Assembly (NCBI GenBank): GCA_018303025.1
Contig: JAGVYZ010000015.1
Coordinates: 1 to 34,967 of the forward strand
Source of the DNA: Candidatus Woesearchaeota archaeon
GTDB lineage: Archaea > Nanobdellota > Nanobdellia > SCGC-AAA011-G17 > GW2011-AR20
DNA: 34,967 nt
Reading direction: 5' to 3'
Shown: one piece after another, positions 9,142-16,950 of the stretch
Layout: each line of letters opens with the position of its first letter
How positions within the stretch are numbered: position 1 is the stretch's first letter
Program-made: the position numbers and the translations under genes
Notes under the pieces: model-generated
What the model was told of the DNA's origin: nothing
Databases searched by the model: none
Seen by the model: the letters and a program-made list of their open reading frames with translations, nothing else

Positions 9142-9771
9142 ATGGCAATTAACGAGGTAAAATTAAAGAATTCCTTCAAAAAAGTGAAAGAAGATATTAT
9201 TTCGCTCTCTAAAGAGCTAAAAGAAGCTAAAAATCTAATAATAAAGCAAAATAAGTTAATAATAGATATAAAAAGTCAAATTAGTACATTAAATAGACAA
9301 GAAATAGAAAATAAAGACAATTTTAATGCATTTTTACCAGGTTCCACTGGAAACAAAGGGGTTAAGCAAGCAAGCAATCAAGCAAGCAATCAAGCACAAA
9401 GCAAGCAAGCAACTAATCAACCATTTAAACAAGACATGCTCAACTTCAAAAAAGACCTGGATTTTGCCTTTACAAGTCTTCCCAAACAGCAATTTTTAAC
9501 ATTTTTAACCCTCTATCAGCTCGAAGACGACCTGAATAGACCTGTAAATTACGAGGAGCTCTCAGAAAAGCTCAATTTATCAGAAGGATGCATCAGAGCC
9601 TATATCAGTTTTCTTTTAAAAAAAGGCATCCCTATAGCTAAAATAAGGGTAAATAACAAGACAACAGTACTATCAATTAACCAAAAATTCCGCGAATTGA
9701 ACCTAAAGTCTCATTTATTCTCAGTTTATATGAAAGATCATCAAGCCCAAACAGCAATAATTGATTACTGA
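9142..9771 (+). CDS. Coiled-coil plus C-terminal HTH protein, repeat-encoded linker
   Basis: Heptad-like N-term; linker VKQASNQASNQAQSKQATNQ; HTH NYEELSEKLNLSEGCIRAYISFLLKKGI. Confidence 0.75.
   Translation: MAINEVKLKNSFKKVKEDIISLSKELKEAKNLIIKQNKLIIDIKSQISTLNRQEIENKDNFNAFLPGSTGNKGVKQASNQASNQAQSKQATNQPFKQDMLNFKKDLDFAFTSLPKQQFLTFLTLYQLEDDLNRPVNYEELSEKLNLSEGCIRAYISFLLKKGIPIAKIRVNNKTTVLSINQKFRELNLKSHLFSVYMKDHQAQTAIIDY
9363..9410 (+). repeat. AAGC/AATC tandem repeat inside the CDS linker
   Basis: TAAGCAAGCAAGCAATCAAGCAAGCAATCAAGCACAAAGCAAGCAAGC. Confidence 0.9.
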
Positions 9772-9817
9772 ACCCTCATTTTTGTCAAAAGAAGCCCAAA
9801 ATAAGCTTCCTTTCCCC

Positions 9818-10402
9818 TTATTTTTTGCTTAAAATGCTCTTTTTCATCTCTTTCTCTAAATAGAAAACCTTTCTTCCATTATCAACACTCACTTTCTCTT
9901 TTATGTCGAACCCTATTCTTTTAATATCATTAATATGTCTTCTCACAGTTATTATATTTAATTTCAATTCTTTTGCAATATTTTCGTATTCTAAAGGTAT
10001 ATCAGAAACAGTCAAAACACTAATTATCTTTTTTTGAGCAGGAGTAAAGCTTCCTTTTAATGACGATTGAACGTTCATGAATGATTGATTTGAACGATTG
10101 AACGATTGAACGCGTTCATGAACGATTGAACGGCTTGAACGTTCAATTGATCGTTCAGGTTCAGGTGCTTTTTCATATAACACCTTCAATGAAGAAACCT
10201 CAGAAATAAGTCGTTCAAGTTTATTATTTAACTCTTTTATTTGATCATCCTGCTTTATTTCATTAGTTTTAAAAAATTTAATCCAATTAGACACCTTAGT
10301 CATATCGTCTTTAACATTAGAAAAAGAAGTCTTTACAAGATTATCCAGACTATTGATTTTAGAATCATAATCCTCTTTTTTATTTTTAAAAAACCAAAAC
10401 AT
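9818..10402 (-). CDS. Paralogous coiled-coil plus HTH protein
   Basis: LVKTSFSNVKDDMTKVSNWI resembles LKNSFKKVKEDIISLSKEL of the neighbour; HTH EYENIAKELKLNIITVRRHINDIKRIGF. Confidence 0.75.
   Translation of the reverse strand: MFWFFKNKKEDYDSKINSLDNLVKTSFSNVKDDMTKVSNWIKFFKTNEIKQDDQIKELNNKLERLISEVSSLKVLYEKAPEPERSIERSSRSIVHERVQSFNRSNQSFMNVQSSLKGSFTPAQKKIISVLTVSDIPLEYENIAKELKLNIITVRRHINDIKRIGFDIKEKVSVDNGRKVFYLEKEMKKSILSKK
10061..10165. repeat. Cluster of GAACGATT / GAACGTTC motifs in the CDS linker
   Basis: TGACGATTGAACGTTCATGAATGATTGATTTGAACGATTGAACGATTGAACGCGTTCATGAACGATTGAACGGCTTGAACGTTCAATTGATCGTTCAGGTTCAGGT. Confidence 0.9.
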
Positions 10403-10482
10403 TCTTTATTATCTTATTTTCACTCTAATTATAAACTTTTCTGAAGCAAACGTTTAAATATTTATCCATTCATATTATTTAT

Positions 10483-10932
10483 ATGTTTAACAATAATCGT
10501 GATGAATTACAAAGAAAATTAGCAGAATGTCAAGATTCAAAAATAGCTTTGAAAATAAAATCAGCTTTAGATAAAAGAGTAGAATATGACTTTGTTCAGG
10601 ATTTAGCAGATAAGAATTCTATTATGTCTAAGAACATTTCAACTTTACTTCAAGATCCAAAAAGATTCTTGGAAATGTTAACCAAGGTTAAAGTAGATTC
10701 AAAATCAATTGAATCAGACTTTAAATCATGCATAGAAGACTTAAGATTATCAAGAGATTTATCTACTTTAGTTCCTATAAATCGATTGAACGACTACATC
10801 TTTTTATGTTCAGAATTAAGAATTTTAGTAGATAACTTAAGTTCACCAGCAGTAATGAACTCAGATCAAAAAGAAATGTTGGTTTCATTCATAAACATCT
10901 TCCAGGTAATTGGAAATAATTTTCAGAATTAA
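10483..10932 (+). CDS. Hypothetical protein
   Basis: 149 aa helical ORF; no family recognised. Confidence 0.6.
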   Translation: MFNNNRDELQRKLAECQDSKIALKIKSALDKRVEYDFVQDLADKNSIMSKNISTLLQDPKRFLEMLTKVKVDSKSIESDFKSCIEDLRLSRDLSTLVPINRLNDYIFLCSELRILVDNLSSPAVMNSDQKEMLVSFINIFQVIGNNFQN

Positions 10933-10937
10933 AACTT

Positions 10938-11537
10938 TTAATCAAAAACTAAACATTTTCTTTCCTTTTGTCTTAATAAATAATCCATATTTCTAATAGT
11001 CCAATAAGCTTGTTCCCAATTATTCACTCTAAATATTCTTTCTCCTTCTACATCCCTATTATAAGGGGCGTCAAATAATATGATTGGAATTCCTTTAGAG
11101 TCACATTTCAATGCCATTTCAGGATCATCCTCAATTACAGTATCTAATCCTAATTTCATTATAACTTCTAGTTTTTCAACTTCAAAAGTAATGCTATCAT
11201 ATGGAGCATTTAATCTTCTCAAATACTCTTTTGTTAAATCCTTTAAATAATCATAATATACTCTTGCTGTTACAATGTGGTTTTCATGACCTTCTTCATG
11301 TAATTTTCTCAAGTAAAAACTAGCACCAGGTACTTCAGGCAATGCTAAAACATCTAATTCATAAAAATATTCTATTAATTGTTCTCGGGTAATTCCATAA
11401 AGTCTATCAGCATATAATTCTCTTAAATCCTCTACATTTCTATTTTGCCCAGTTTTTTCATTTAATTTAGCAATCCACGAAGGATAAAAATTAACAAAAA
11501 CACCATCCAAATCAACCATTAATTTTCTCATAGTCAA
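10938..11537 (-). CDS. HAD-superfamily protein, 5'(3')-deoxyribonucleotidase-like
   Basis: MVDLDGVFVNF, IVTAR, VIEDDPEMALKC. Confidence 0.7.
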   Translation of the reverse strand: MTMRKLMVDLDGVFVNFYPSWIAKLNEKTGQNRNVEDLRELYADRLYGITREQLIEYFYELDVLALPEVPGASFYLRKLHEEGHENHIVTARVYYDYLKDLTKEYLRRLNAPYDSITFEVEKLEVIMKLGLDTVIEDDPEMALKCDSKGIPIILFDAPYNRDVEGERIFRVNNWEQAYWTIRNMDYLLRQKERKCLVFD

Positions 11538-11595
11538 ATAGAAACAGAAAATATCTTAAATCAATCGAAAACTAAAACCTTTAATCAAAAATTAA

Positions 11596-11976
11596 TTATT
11601 TTAAATCTAGCAATCTTTTTACAATATCTACACTATCTTCTGGAAGCCCATAATTTCTGCAAGCTATAATTCCCAATAATTTTTCTTTAATCTGAACTCT
11701 TATTCCCAGTTCTTCCCTTTCCACTTTAATCTCAAGATTCCCTCTTTGCAAAAATATAGCCTCTCTTCCTTCTCCTTTAACATATACAGCTTTTAACCCC
11801 AAATCAAAGTTTTCACATCCAGGTAAAATACTATCATTTTCATTAACATAATCACAAGCTTCTCTTAATCCAATTTCTCTAAGATAATTCAAAACAACAG
11901 AATCAGCTCTTCTTATCTCACCTAAAAGAACAACACCCTCCAAACTTCTAAATTCACCTTCAAGTTTATATTCCAT
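11596..11976 (-). CDS. Hypothetical protein
   Basis: 126 aa ORF in a run of minus-strand genes. Confidence 0.6.
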   Translation of the reverse strand: MEYKLEGEFRSLEGVVLLGEIRRADSVVLNYLREIGLREACDYVNENDSILPGCENFDLGLKAVYVKGEGREAIFLQRGNLEIKVEREELGIRVQIKEKLLGIIACRNYGLPEDSVDIVKRLLDLK

Positions 11977-12030
11977 GAATATAACAATAGAGAAAATTCT
12001 TTAAACTTAACTAAAACTTTTAATCATATC

Positions 12031-12600
12031 TTAAAGTCTCATAAATCTTTCAGCAACTTTTTTTACATCCTTGATTCGCGCATAACCATTAATTTCACCA
12101 GTTGTAAAGTAACCTATTACAAGTTCATCTGGAAAAAAAGGTTTAAATGGAGTATCTTGTGCTATACCTCTTATTCTCGGAATTAAAAGTTGTAATGCAC
12201 CCATTCCAATCCTATCTTCATAATTAAATAATCTTGCAACTAAAATATCTCCTCTTTTATTCCCCAAAGCAAAACCTTCCACAACACCATTTTCATCAGG
12301 ATAAGATACTCTCCCTCTTATATAAAATCTAAAAGAACCATTATCTCTATTCTCTCCATAAAAAGCAGCTGCATCTTCGATTTCATATCTAGCTTCTTCA
12401 GTTTCATCAAACTTTTTTCTTAATTCATCAGGCATGAATTCTTCAAATCTGTCTAAATAAACATTATCATTACCTGCATATAACCATTTGCGTCCACAAA
12501 CAGCATCTTGAAAAGGGACTCTAATGATTCCTCCAATTAAAGAAAGGCTAAATCCTTTAAACATTTCTTCAAGAGGAAATTCTTTATTTGTTCTTGCCAT
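12031..12600 (-). CDS. Hypothetical protein
   Basis: 189 aa ORF in a run of minus-strand genes. Confidence 0.6.
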   Translation of the reverse strand: MARTNKEFPLEEMFKGFSLSLIGGIIRVPFQDAVCGRKWLYAGNDNVYLDRFEEFMPDELRKKFDETEEARYEIEDAAAFYGENRDNGSFRFYIRGRVSYPDENGVVEGFALGNKRGDILVARLFNYEDRIGMGALQLLIPRIRGIAQDTPFKPFFPDELVIGYFTTGEINGYARIKDVKKVAERFMRL

Positions 12601-12630
12601 AATTATAAAATAAAAGAAAACCTTAAATCC

Positions 12631-12828
12631 TTATCCATGATGTTTAAAAAACTCAATCTGCCTGAATCTCCTCATAACTTTCTCATAAGTGTCTTTCTCA
12701 ACTAAAACCTTCTTCTTATCCTCACTTAATAGCCTAAAGTCATAATCACTTAACTTTCTTTCAACTTTACTCTTTCCAGGATACTTCTTCCATCTTGTCT
12801 TTTTTTTCAGTTTGTATTGTAAAACCAT
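12631..12828 (-). CDS. Hypothetical small basic protein
   Basis: 65 aa ORF. Confidence 0.5.
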   Translation of the reverse strand: MVLQYKLKKKTRWKKYPGKSKVERKLSDYDFRLLSEDKKKVLVEKDTYEKVMRRFRQIEFFKHHG

Positions 12829-12900
12829 AAAATACCTAATTTAACCTAATTTTTATCTTTTTCCTAGTTCAAAAGCATAAAAAACCATAAATCAAGGGCA

Positions 12901-12932
12901 AAGGTTCCGATAATCCGCATTAACGGAACTTT
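12901..12932. repeat. Inverted repeat / hairpin
   Basis: AAGGTTCCG-ATAATCCGCATTAA-CGGAACTTT, 9-bp stem with one wobble. Confidence 0.75.
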
Positions 12933-12942
12933 AAAGAGTAAA

Positions 12943-13104
12943 TTACTTTTCAACTTTCTTAAATATTATCTTATGTTTTTCAGCTTCCCCTATTAATTCG
13001 TCTGACTCTTTTAACTCAGATTTTTTAATTAAATCTTTTGGAATTACAATCACATATTTTGAATATCCTCTTTTGTAATCTGTTTTTTGTTTTTGTAGTT
13101 TCAT
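12943..13104 (-). CDS. Small AbrB/SpoVT-like DNA-binding protein (53 aa)
   Basis: MKLQKQKTDYKRGYSKYVIVIPKDLIKKSELKESDELIGEAEKHKIIFKKVEK; not in the ORF track. Confidence 0.65.
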   Translation of the reverse strand: MKLQKQKTDYKRGYSKYVIVIPKDLIKKSELKESDELIGEAEKHKIIFKKVEK

Positions 13105-13141
13105 CTTTAAATTAATCTTCTTTATCTATTTAAATTTATTT

Positions 13142-13186
13142 GGTACCCATTTTTCAGGTACCAAAGCTTTATATAGTTCAGGTACC
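13142..13186. promoter_or_regulatory. Three GGTACC sites in a divergent promoter region
   Basis: GGTACC at 13142-13147, 13157-13162, 13181-13186; last two flank TTTATATAG (13168-13176). Confidence 0.6.
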
Positions 13187-13196
13187 TGATATTCTT

Positions 13197-13676
13197 ATGT
13201 CAAAAAAATTAAGTGCACCAGAAATTTGTGAATACTGTAAAAAAGAAAATATATGGTTTACTGGAAAAATATGTCAAAATTGTTATAGAAAACATTTTTG
13301 GGAAAGGAAAAAGAAAATATGTCCAAGATGTCAAAGATTATTACCTATTAAGGGAAAAGGATTATGTGGTGGATGTTATAATACTGTTTATAGATTAGAA
13401 TACCAAAAGGCAATGAATCAAATAAAAATTCATAGAATAGGTTACAATACTTATAAGAGAATAACTGAAAAATGCGTTATTTGCGGTTTTGATAAATTTG
13501 TAACACTTCATCATTTAGATCAAAATAAGAAAAATAATTCTCAAGATAATCTAATTGGATTATGTCCTAACCATCATCAAATGTTACATACTTTAAAATA
13601 TAAAGATAAAATCTTTCAACTATTAAAAGATAAAGGTTTTAATCCACAAGAAAAGAAATTAAAAGAAATTAAATAG
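13197..13676 (+). CDS. HNH endonuclease with N-terminal zinc-ribbon motifs
   Basis: CVICGFDKFVTLHHLDQNKKNNSQDNLIGLCPNHHQMLH; multiple CxxC; start moved from 13140 to 13197 because TATA lies 25 nt upstream of that ATG. Confidence 0.82.
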   Translation: MSKKLSAPEICEYCKKENIWFTGKICQNCYRKHFWERKKKICPRCQRLLPIKGKGLCGGCYNTVYRLEYQKAMNQIKIHRIGYNTYKRITEKCVICGFDKFVTLHHLDQNKKNNSQDNLIGLCPNHHQMLHTLKYKDKIFQLLKDKGFNPQEKKLKEIK

Positions 13677-13766
13677 ATCATTCAATGATTTGCTTAAATC
13701 TTTCAATCAAAACTTAAAGATTTTTTCAATCGATATCTTTAAATGTTTTTTCTTTCTATTCTTTTT

Positions 13767-14171
13767 ATGAGAGCAAAAATAGATGGAAGTCAAGATATAA
13801 CTTTAAACATTACTAGAGAAGAATTTGTAGGACTTATACCTGAACAAAGAGAATATGCAACAACTGCTTTACAGGCTTCTACTCAACCACCAGATCCAAT
13901 GGATGTGGAATTGGGTCATTGTAATTATCATTTCTTTGAATCTATGTATCATAATAGAAAAGGTCAGGTATATGAATCAGATGGTACTCAGCATGGTTGG
14001 ACAGACTCAAGAAATTCAATTCAACGTTTTAATTTAAAATCAGTTGCAATAAGAGCTCTTCAAACTAATGGCTATTATTCAGATAGAATGTTAGGTGGAA
14101 GCAAAGTATTTATTATTATAGATGAAAATTTACAAAGACCAATTGATTATAAGAAAAATCTCAGTTTGTAA
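13767..14171 (+). CDS. Hypothetical protein
   Basis: MRAKIDGSQDITLNITREEF...; start moved from 13743, TATA-like TATCTTTAAA upstream. Confidence 0.55.
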   Translation: MRAKIDGSQDITLNITREEFVGLIPEQREYATTALQASTQPPDPMDVELGHCNYHFFESMYHNRKGQVYESDGTQHGWTDSRNSIQRFNLKSVAIRALQTNGYYSDRMLGGSKVFIIIDENLQRPIDYKKNLSL

Positions 14172-14313
14172 TTTTAATAAGCTTTAAAGAATGAACACTC
14201 ATTTTCTTTTTTATTGATTAACCTTAAATATAAAGTTCGTATAATCTCTTTATGGAAAAAGAGGTTTTTCTCAAGCCGGGAAAAGCAAAGCTTTTCTGGC
14301 CTCAAAAATTGAA

Positions 14314-15150
14314 ATGGAAAAAATAGAATTTTTAAGGAAATTAGAAGTAGAACTAAAAATTATAAAGTATTCACCCCATACTTTGAAAAATTACATTAAA
14401 TCAAATAAAAAACTTTTAGAGTTTACAAAGAAGGATCCAGAAGAAATAACAACCGATGATATCAAGACATATATGGCCGAATATCTTTCAAATAAAGCAT
14501 CTTCTTCAATAATTTTGTTTCTTGCTTCACTTAAATTTGCATATAAAAATGTTCTCAATAAAGACTTAACCCTAAATATAAATCGCCCCAAAAAAGAAAA
14601 GAAAATACCTGTAGTTTTAACAAAAGAAGAAGTAAAACGATTAATAGACTCTATAGAGAATAAAAAGAGTAAACTTATGGTTTCATTAATGTATGCAGCA
14701 GGTTTACGAGTTTCAGAACTAGTAAACTTAAAAATAAATGCCTTAAATCTTGATGAAGCAATAGGCCTAGTCTTTCAGGGTAAAGGAAGAAAGGATCGTG
14801 ATTTTAGACTTCCTTCTTTCCTAATCAATGATTTAAAAGAGCAAATAGAAAATCAAAAAAAAGTAAAAGAAGATTATCTTTTTACAGGCTACAATAGTAA
14901 ATTAACAACGAGAAACCTGCAAAAAATAGTCAATAAAGCAGCAATAAATGCAGGTATAAAAAAATCAGTTCATTGTCATACCTTAAGACATTCTTATGCA
15001 ACTCATTTATTAGAAAATGGCACAGATATCAGAATAATTCAAGAATTATTGGGGCATAGTGATTTAAATACAACGCAGATATATTCGCATATTTCCAAAG
15101 AGCAAATTAAAAAAGTAAAAAGTCCATTTGACTCGCTATATGAAAAATGA
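14314..15150 (+). CDS. xerA: Tyrosine recombinase, XerA-like
   Basis: SAM-like N-domain; AAGLRVSELVNL, GKGRKDRDFRLP, HTLRHSYATHLLENGTDIRIIQELLGHSDLNTTQIYSHIS. Confidence 0.92.
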   Translation: MEKIEFLRKLEVELKIIKYSPHTLKNYIKSNKKLLEFTKKDPEEITTDDIKTYMAEYLSNKASSSIILFLASLKFAYKNVLNKDLTLNINRPKKEKKIPVVLTKEEVKRLIDSIENKKSKLMVSLMYAAGLRVSELVNLKINALNLDEAIGLVFQGKGRKDRDFRLPSFLINDLKEQIENQKKVKEDYLFTGYNSKLTTRNLQKIVNKAAINAGIKKSVHCHTLRHSYATHLLENGTDIRIIQELLGHSDLNTTQIYSHISKEQIKKVKSPFDSLYEK

Positions 15151-15467
15151 ATGAAAGAAATCAAACATTAAGAAAAGAAGTATTCAAAAGAGATAATTTT
15201 ACTTGTCAAAAATGTAAAATTCAAGATAAAACAGCAAGGACATTAGAATCTCATCATATTGTTCCTTTGATATTAAATGGCGAAGATTCTTTATCTAATC
15301 TTATTACTTTATGCTCTGATTGTCATCATTTTGCTCCCAACAAAAAAGAAGAGTTTGAGCAGTATATTAAAGAAGAGTGTACAGGCACAATGACTACTTT
15401 TATCAATGCTTGGACAAAGGTACAAAAAGAACATCCTGAATTGTTTAATAAAAACTCTTTTAAATGA
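15147..15467 (+). CDS. HNH endonuclease
   Basis: RDNFTCQKCKIQDKTARTLESHHIVPLILNGEDSLSNLITLCSDCHH; ATGA overlap with the recombinase gene. Confidence 0.85.
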   Translation: MNERNQTLRKEVFKRDNFTCQKCKIQDKTARTLESHHIVPLILNGEDSLSNLITLCSDCHHFAPNKKEEFEQYIKEECTGTMTTFINAWTKVQKEHPELFNKNSFK

Positions 15468-15488
15468 CTTAAAATTAAGTCTTTTAGT

Positions 15489-15601
15489 GGGCTCGTAGCT
15501 CAGCTTGGCTAGAGCATCTGACATAAGGATGAAGCTCTTAAGCTCTAATCGAGTTAGACACGGAAACCAGAGGGTCGCGGGTTCAAATCCCGTCGGGCTC
15601 A
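15489..15601 (+). tRNA. tRNA gene with an insertion in the anticodon region (intron likely); anticodon unresolved
   Basis: Acceptor GGGCTCG/CGGGCTC (with G-U pairs), D-arm TAGCTCAGCTTGGCTAGAGC, T-arm GCGGGTTCAAATCCCGT; about 113 nt, no encoded CCA. Confidence 0.78.
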
Positions 15602-15646
15602 CTTCTATTTTTATTTCAATCAAAGATTAAAACTTTTAATCATTCA

Positions 15647-15675
15647 CAGGTTCATAAAGGATGTTAAATCCTTAT
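15647..15675. repeat. Dispersed hairpin element, degenerate copy
   Basis: CAGGTTCATAAAGGATGTTAAATCCTTAT. Confidence 0.6.
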
Positions 15676-15684
15676 ATTGCATTT

Positions 15685-15712
15685 ACTATATATAGCATAT
15701 ACAATATATAGT
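15685..15712. promoter_or_regulatory. 28-bp inverted repeat, 11-6-11 arrangement, dif-like or operator
   Basis: ACTATATATAG-CATATA-CAATATATAGT, arms match 10/11. Confidence 0.4.
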
Positions 15713-15780
15713 ATATCCAACAAAAGCTTTATAAGCTTAAAACTTTTAAGCAGTAATTAAATGACAATCAACAAACAAAG

Positions 15781-15807
15781 CAGGTTCATGAAGGGCGGAG
15801 CCCTTAT
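15781..15807. repeat. Dispersed hairpin element abutting padR-like start
   Basis: CAGGTTCATGAAGGGCGGAGCCCTTAT. Confidence 0.8.
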
Positions 15808-16098
15808 ATGAAAACACCCAAATTTTTAGACTTGAAATCTTTTTTAACATTTCAAATATTGCATGAATTAAACAAGCATAAATTATGTGGTGATGACCTA
15901 GCATTAATCATCGGTAAAAGAAAGTTTGGTAAATTAACTCCAGGTACTATTTATCCTGCTTTAAAGAAATTAAGAAAGAACAACTTAATAAAATATAAAC
16001 AAAGAGGGAGGAAAAAAATCTACTCCCTAACAAAAAAAGGCCAAGAAGAGTATTTGATTATCAAAAGAGTAATCAAAAAAATGTTTAAGTTCCTTTAA
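15808..16098 (+). CDS. PadR-like winged-helix transcriptional regulator
   Basis: LTPGTIYPALKKLRKNNLIKYKQRGRKKIYSLTKKGQEEY. Confidence 0.82.
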   Translation: MKTPKFLDLKSFLTFQILHELNKHKLCGDDLALIIGKRKFGKLTPGTIYPALKKLRKNNLIKYKQRGRKKIYSLTKKGQEEYLIIKRVIKKMFKFL

Positions 16099-16224
16099 TT
16101 ACTTCTTCTTTTTCTTCTTGCCACCACGAGCCATTACAGCTTCGCATACATTTCCCTTGCCATCTACGTAGTATAAATGACCTGGCTTTCTTGTAATTGC
16201 TTTTGGTAATATGACTTTTCCCAT
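16099..16224 (-). CDS. Small basic 41-aa protein
   Basis: MGKVILPKAITRKPGHLYYVDGKGNVCEAVMARGGKKKKKK; strong GGGAGGTG Shine-Dalgarno upstream on the minus strand; not in the ORF track. Confidence 0.75.
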   Translation of the reverse strand: MGKVILPKAITRKPGHLYYVDGKGNVCEAVMARGGKKKKKK

Positions 16225-16278
16225 CTATTTTCACCTCCCTTATCGTCGAATTATGTTTTTTCTAGTATATAAACTTTA

Positions 16279-16484
16279 TTAATCTCCTTCGAATAATAGT
16301 ATTTTTGCTAATACTGGGCCCAGATACTTTAATTCACTTTCCCAGATAACCAGCGTCTTAAATCATATTTTTTAAAATAATTTATTCTCCCCTCTTCTGT
16401 TTCTTCATAGCATCTAACCTTTTTAGAGTGCCAGTAATCTCCAAATAATTCAATTATCTTGCTTTTATTTTCATGAATAAAATC
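16279..16484 (-). pseudogene. Frameshifted remnant of a Vsr-like (EDxHD-type) endonuclease
   Basis: DFIHENKSKIIELFGDYWHSKKVRCYEETEEGRINYFKKYDLR then frameshift to LVIWESELKYLGPVLAKILLFEGD*; stop immediately upstream. Confidence 0.78.
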
Positions 16485-16517
16485 TCAAAAAATAGAATAA
16501 AATAAAGAAAAAAATGT

Positions 16518-16799
16518 TTAATTGTTTCCTAATAGCTGTTTAATCTTTTCAATATACTCAGCAACTTTATTACCTGTTTCAGTTAAACCAATTAACTTTA
16601 TTCTTCCTTTTTTCTCAAATATAACAAGTTTAGCTTTTTCCATTTCCTGCAATATCTTTACTGCATGAGAATATGTGCAATCTACTTCTTTCGCTAAAAC
16701 ACTACCATACCTGTTTTTACCGCCCTTTCTTAGAGCTACAAGTATCATTGCTGGCTTCTTTCTGAAGAATACCTCGAAGATACTTTCTTTTTTTACCAA
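16518..16799 (-). CDS. Winged-helix transcriptional regulator
   Basis: KPAMILVALRKGGKNRYGSVLAKEVDCTYSHAVKILQEMEKAKLVIFEKKGRIKLIGLTETG. Confidence 0.78.
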   Translation of the reverse strand: MVKKESIFEVFFRKKPAMILVALRKGGKNRYGSVLAKEVDCTYSHAVKILQEMEKAKLVIFEKKGRIKLIGLTETGNKVAEYIEKIKQLLGNN

Positions 16800-16950
16800 T
16801 TTAACCCCCTACACCTCTCTTTAATCTATATCATATCTATTTATATATATTTCTTTTGATATATACCTTTAAGTATAATGGATAAATTTAAAATGCTTTT
16901 GCTTATTTTTCGCTAGAAATGTTTAAATAAAAGCTTTAATTCTTATTTTT

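Noticed and set aside
10061-10165. Possible CRISPR array
   Set aside because: Repeat units are about 8-12 bp with no regular unique spacers, lie in a coding frame, and no cas genes are present.
13140-13196. Annotated N-terminal extension of the HNH ORF
   Set aside because: Contains the TATA box and GGTACC sites; the ATG at 13197 has leaderless promoter spacing.
14230-14253. ATAAAG...CTTTAT inverted repeat upstream of xerA as the dif site
   Set aside because: Only 6-bp matching arms with a 12-bp gap; the site at 15685-15712 fits the 11-6-11 geometry better.
15309-15623. Minus-strand ORF (SPTGFEPATLWFP...)
   Set aside because: Antisense translation of the tRNA and the HNH 3' end; a typical spurious ORF.
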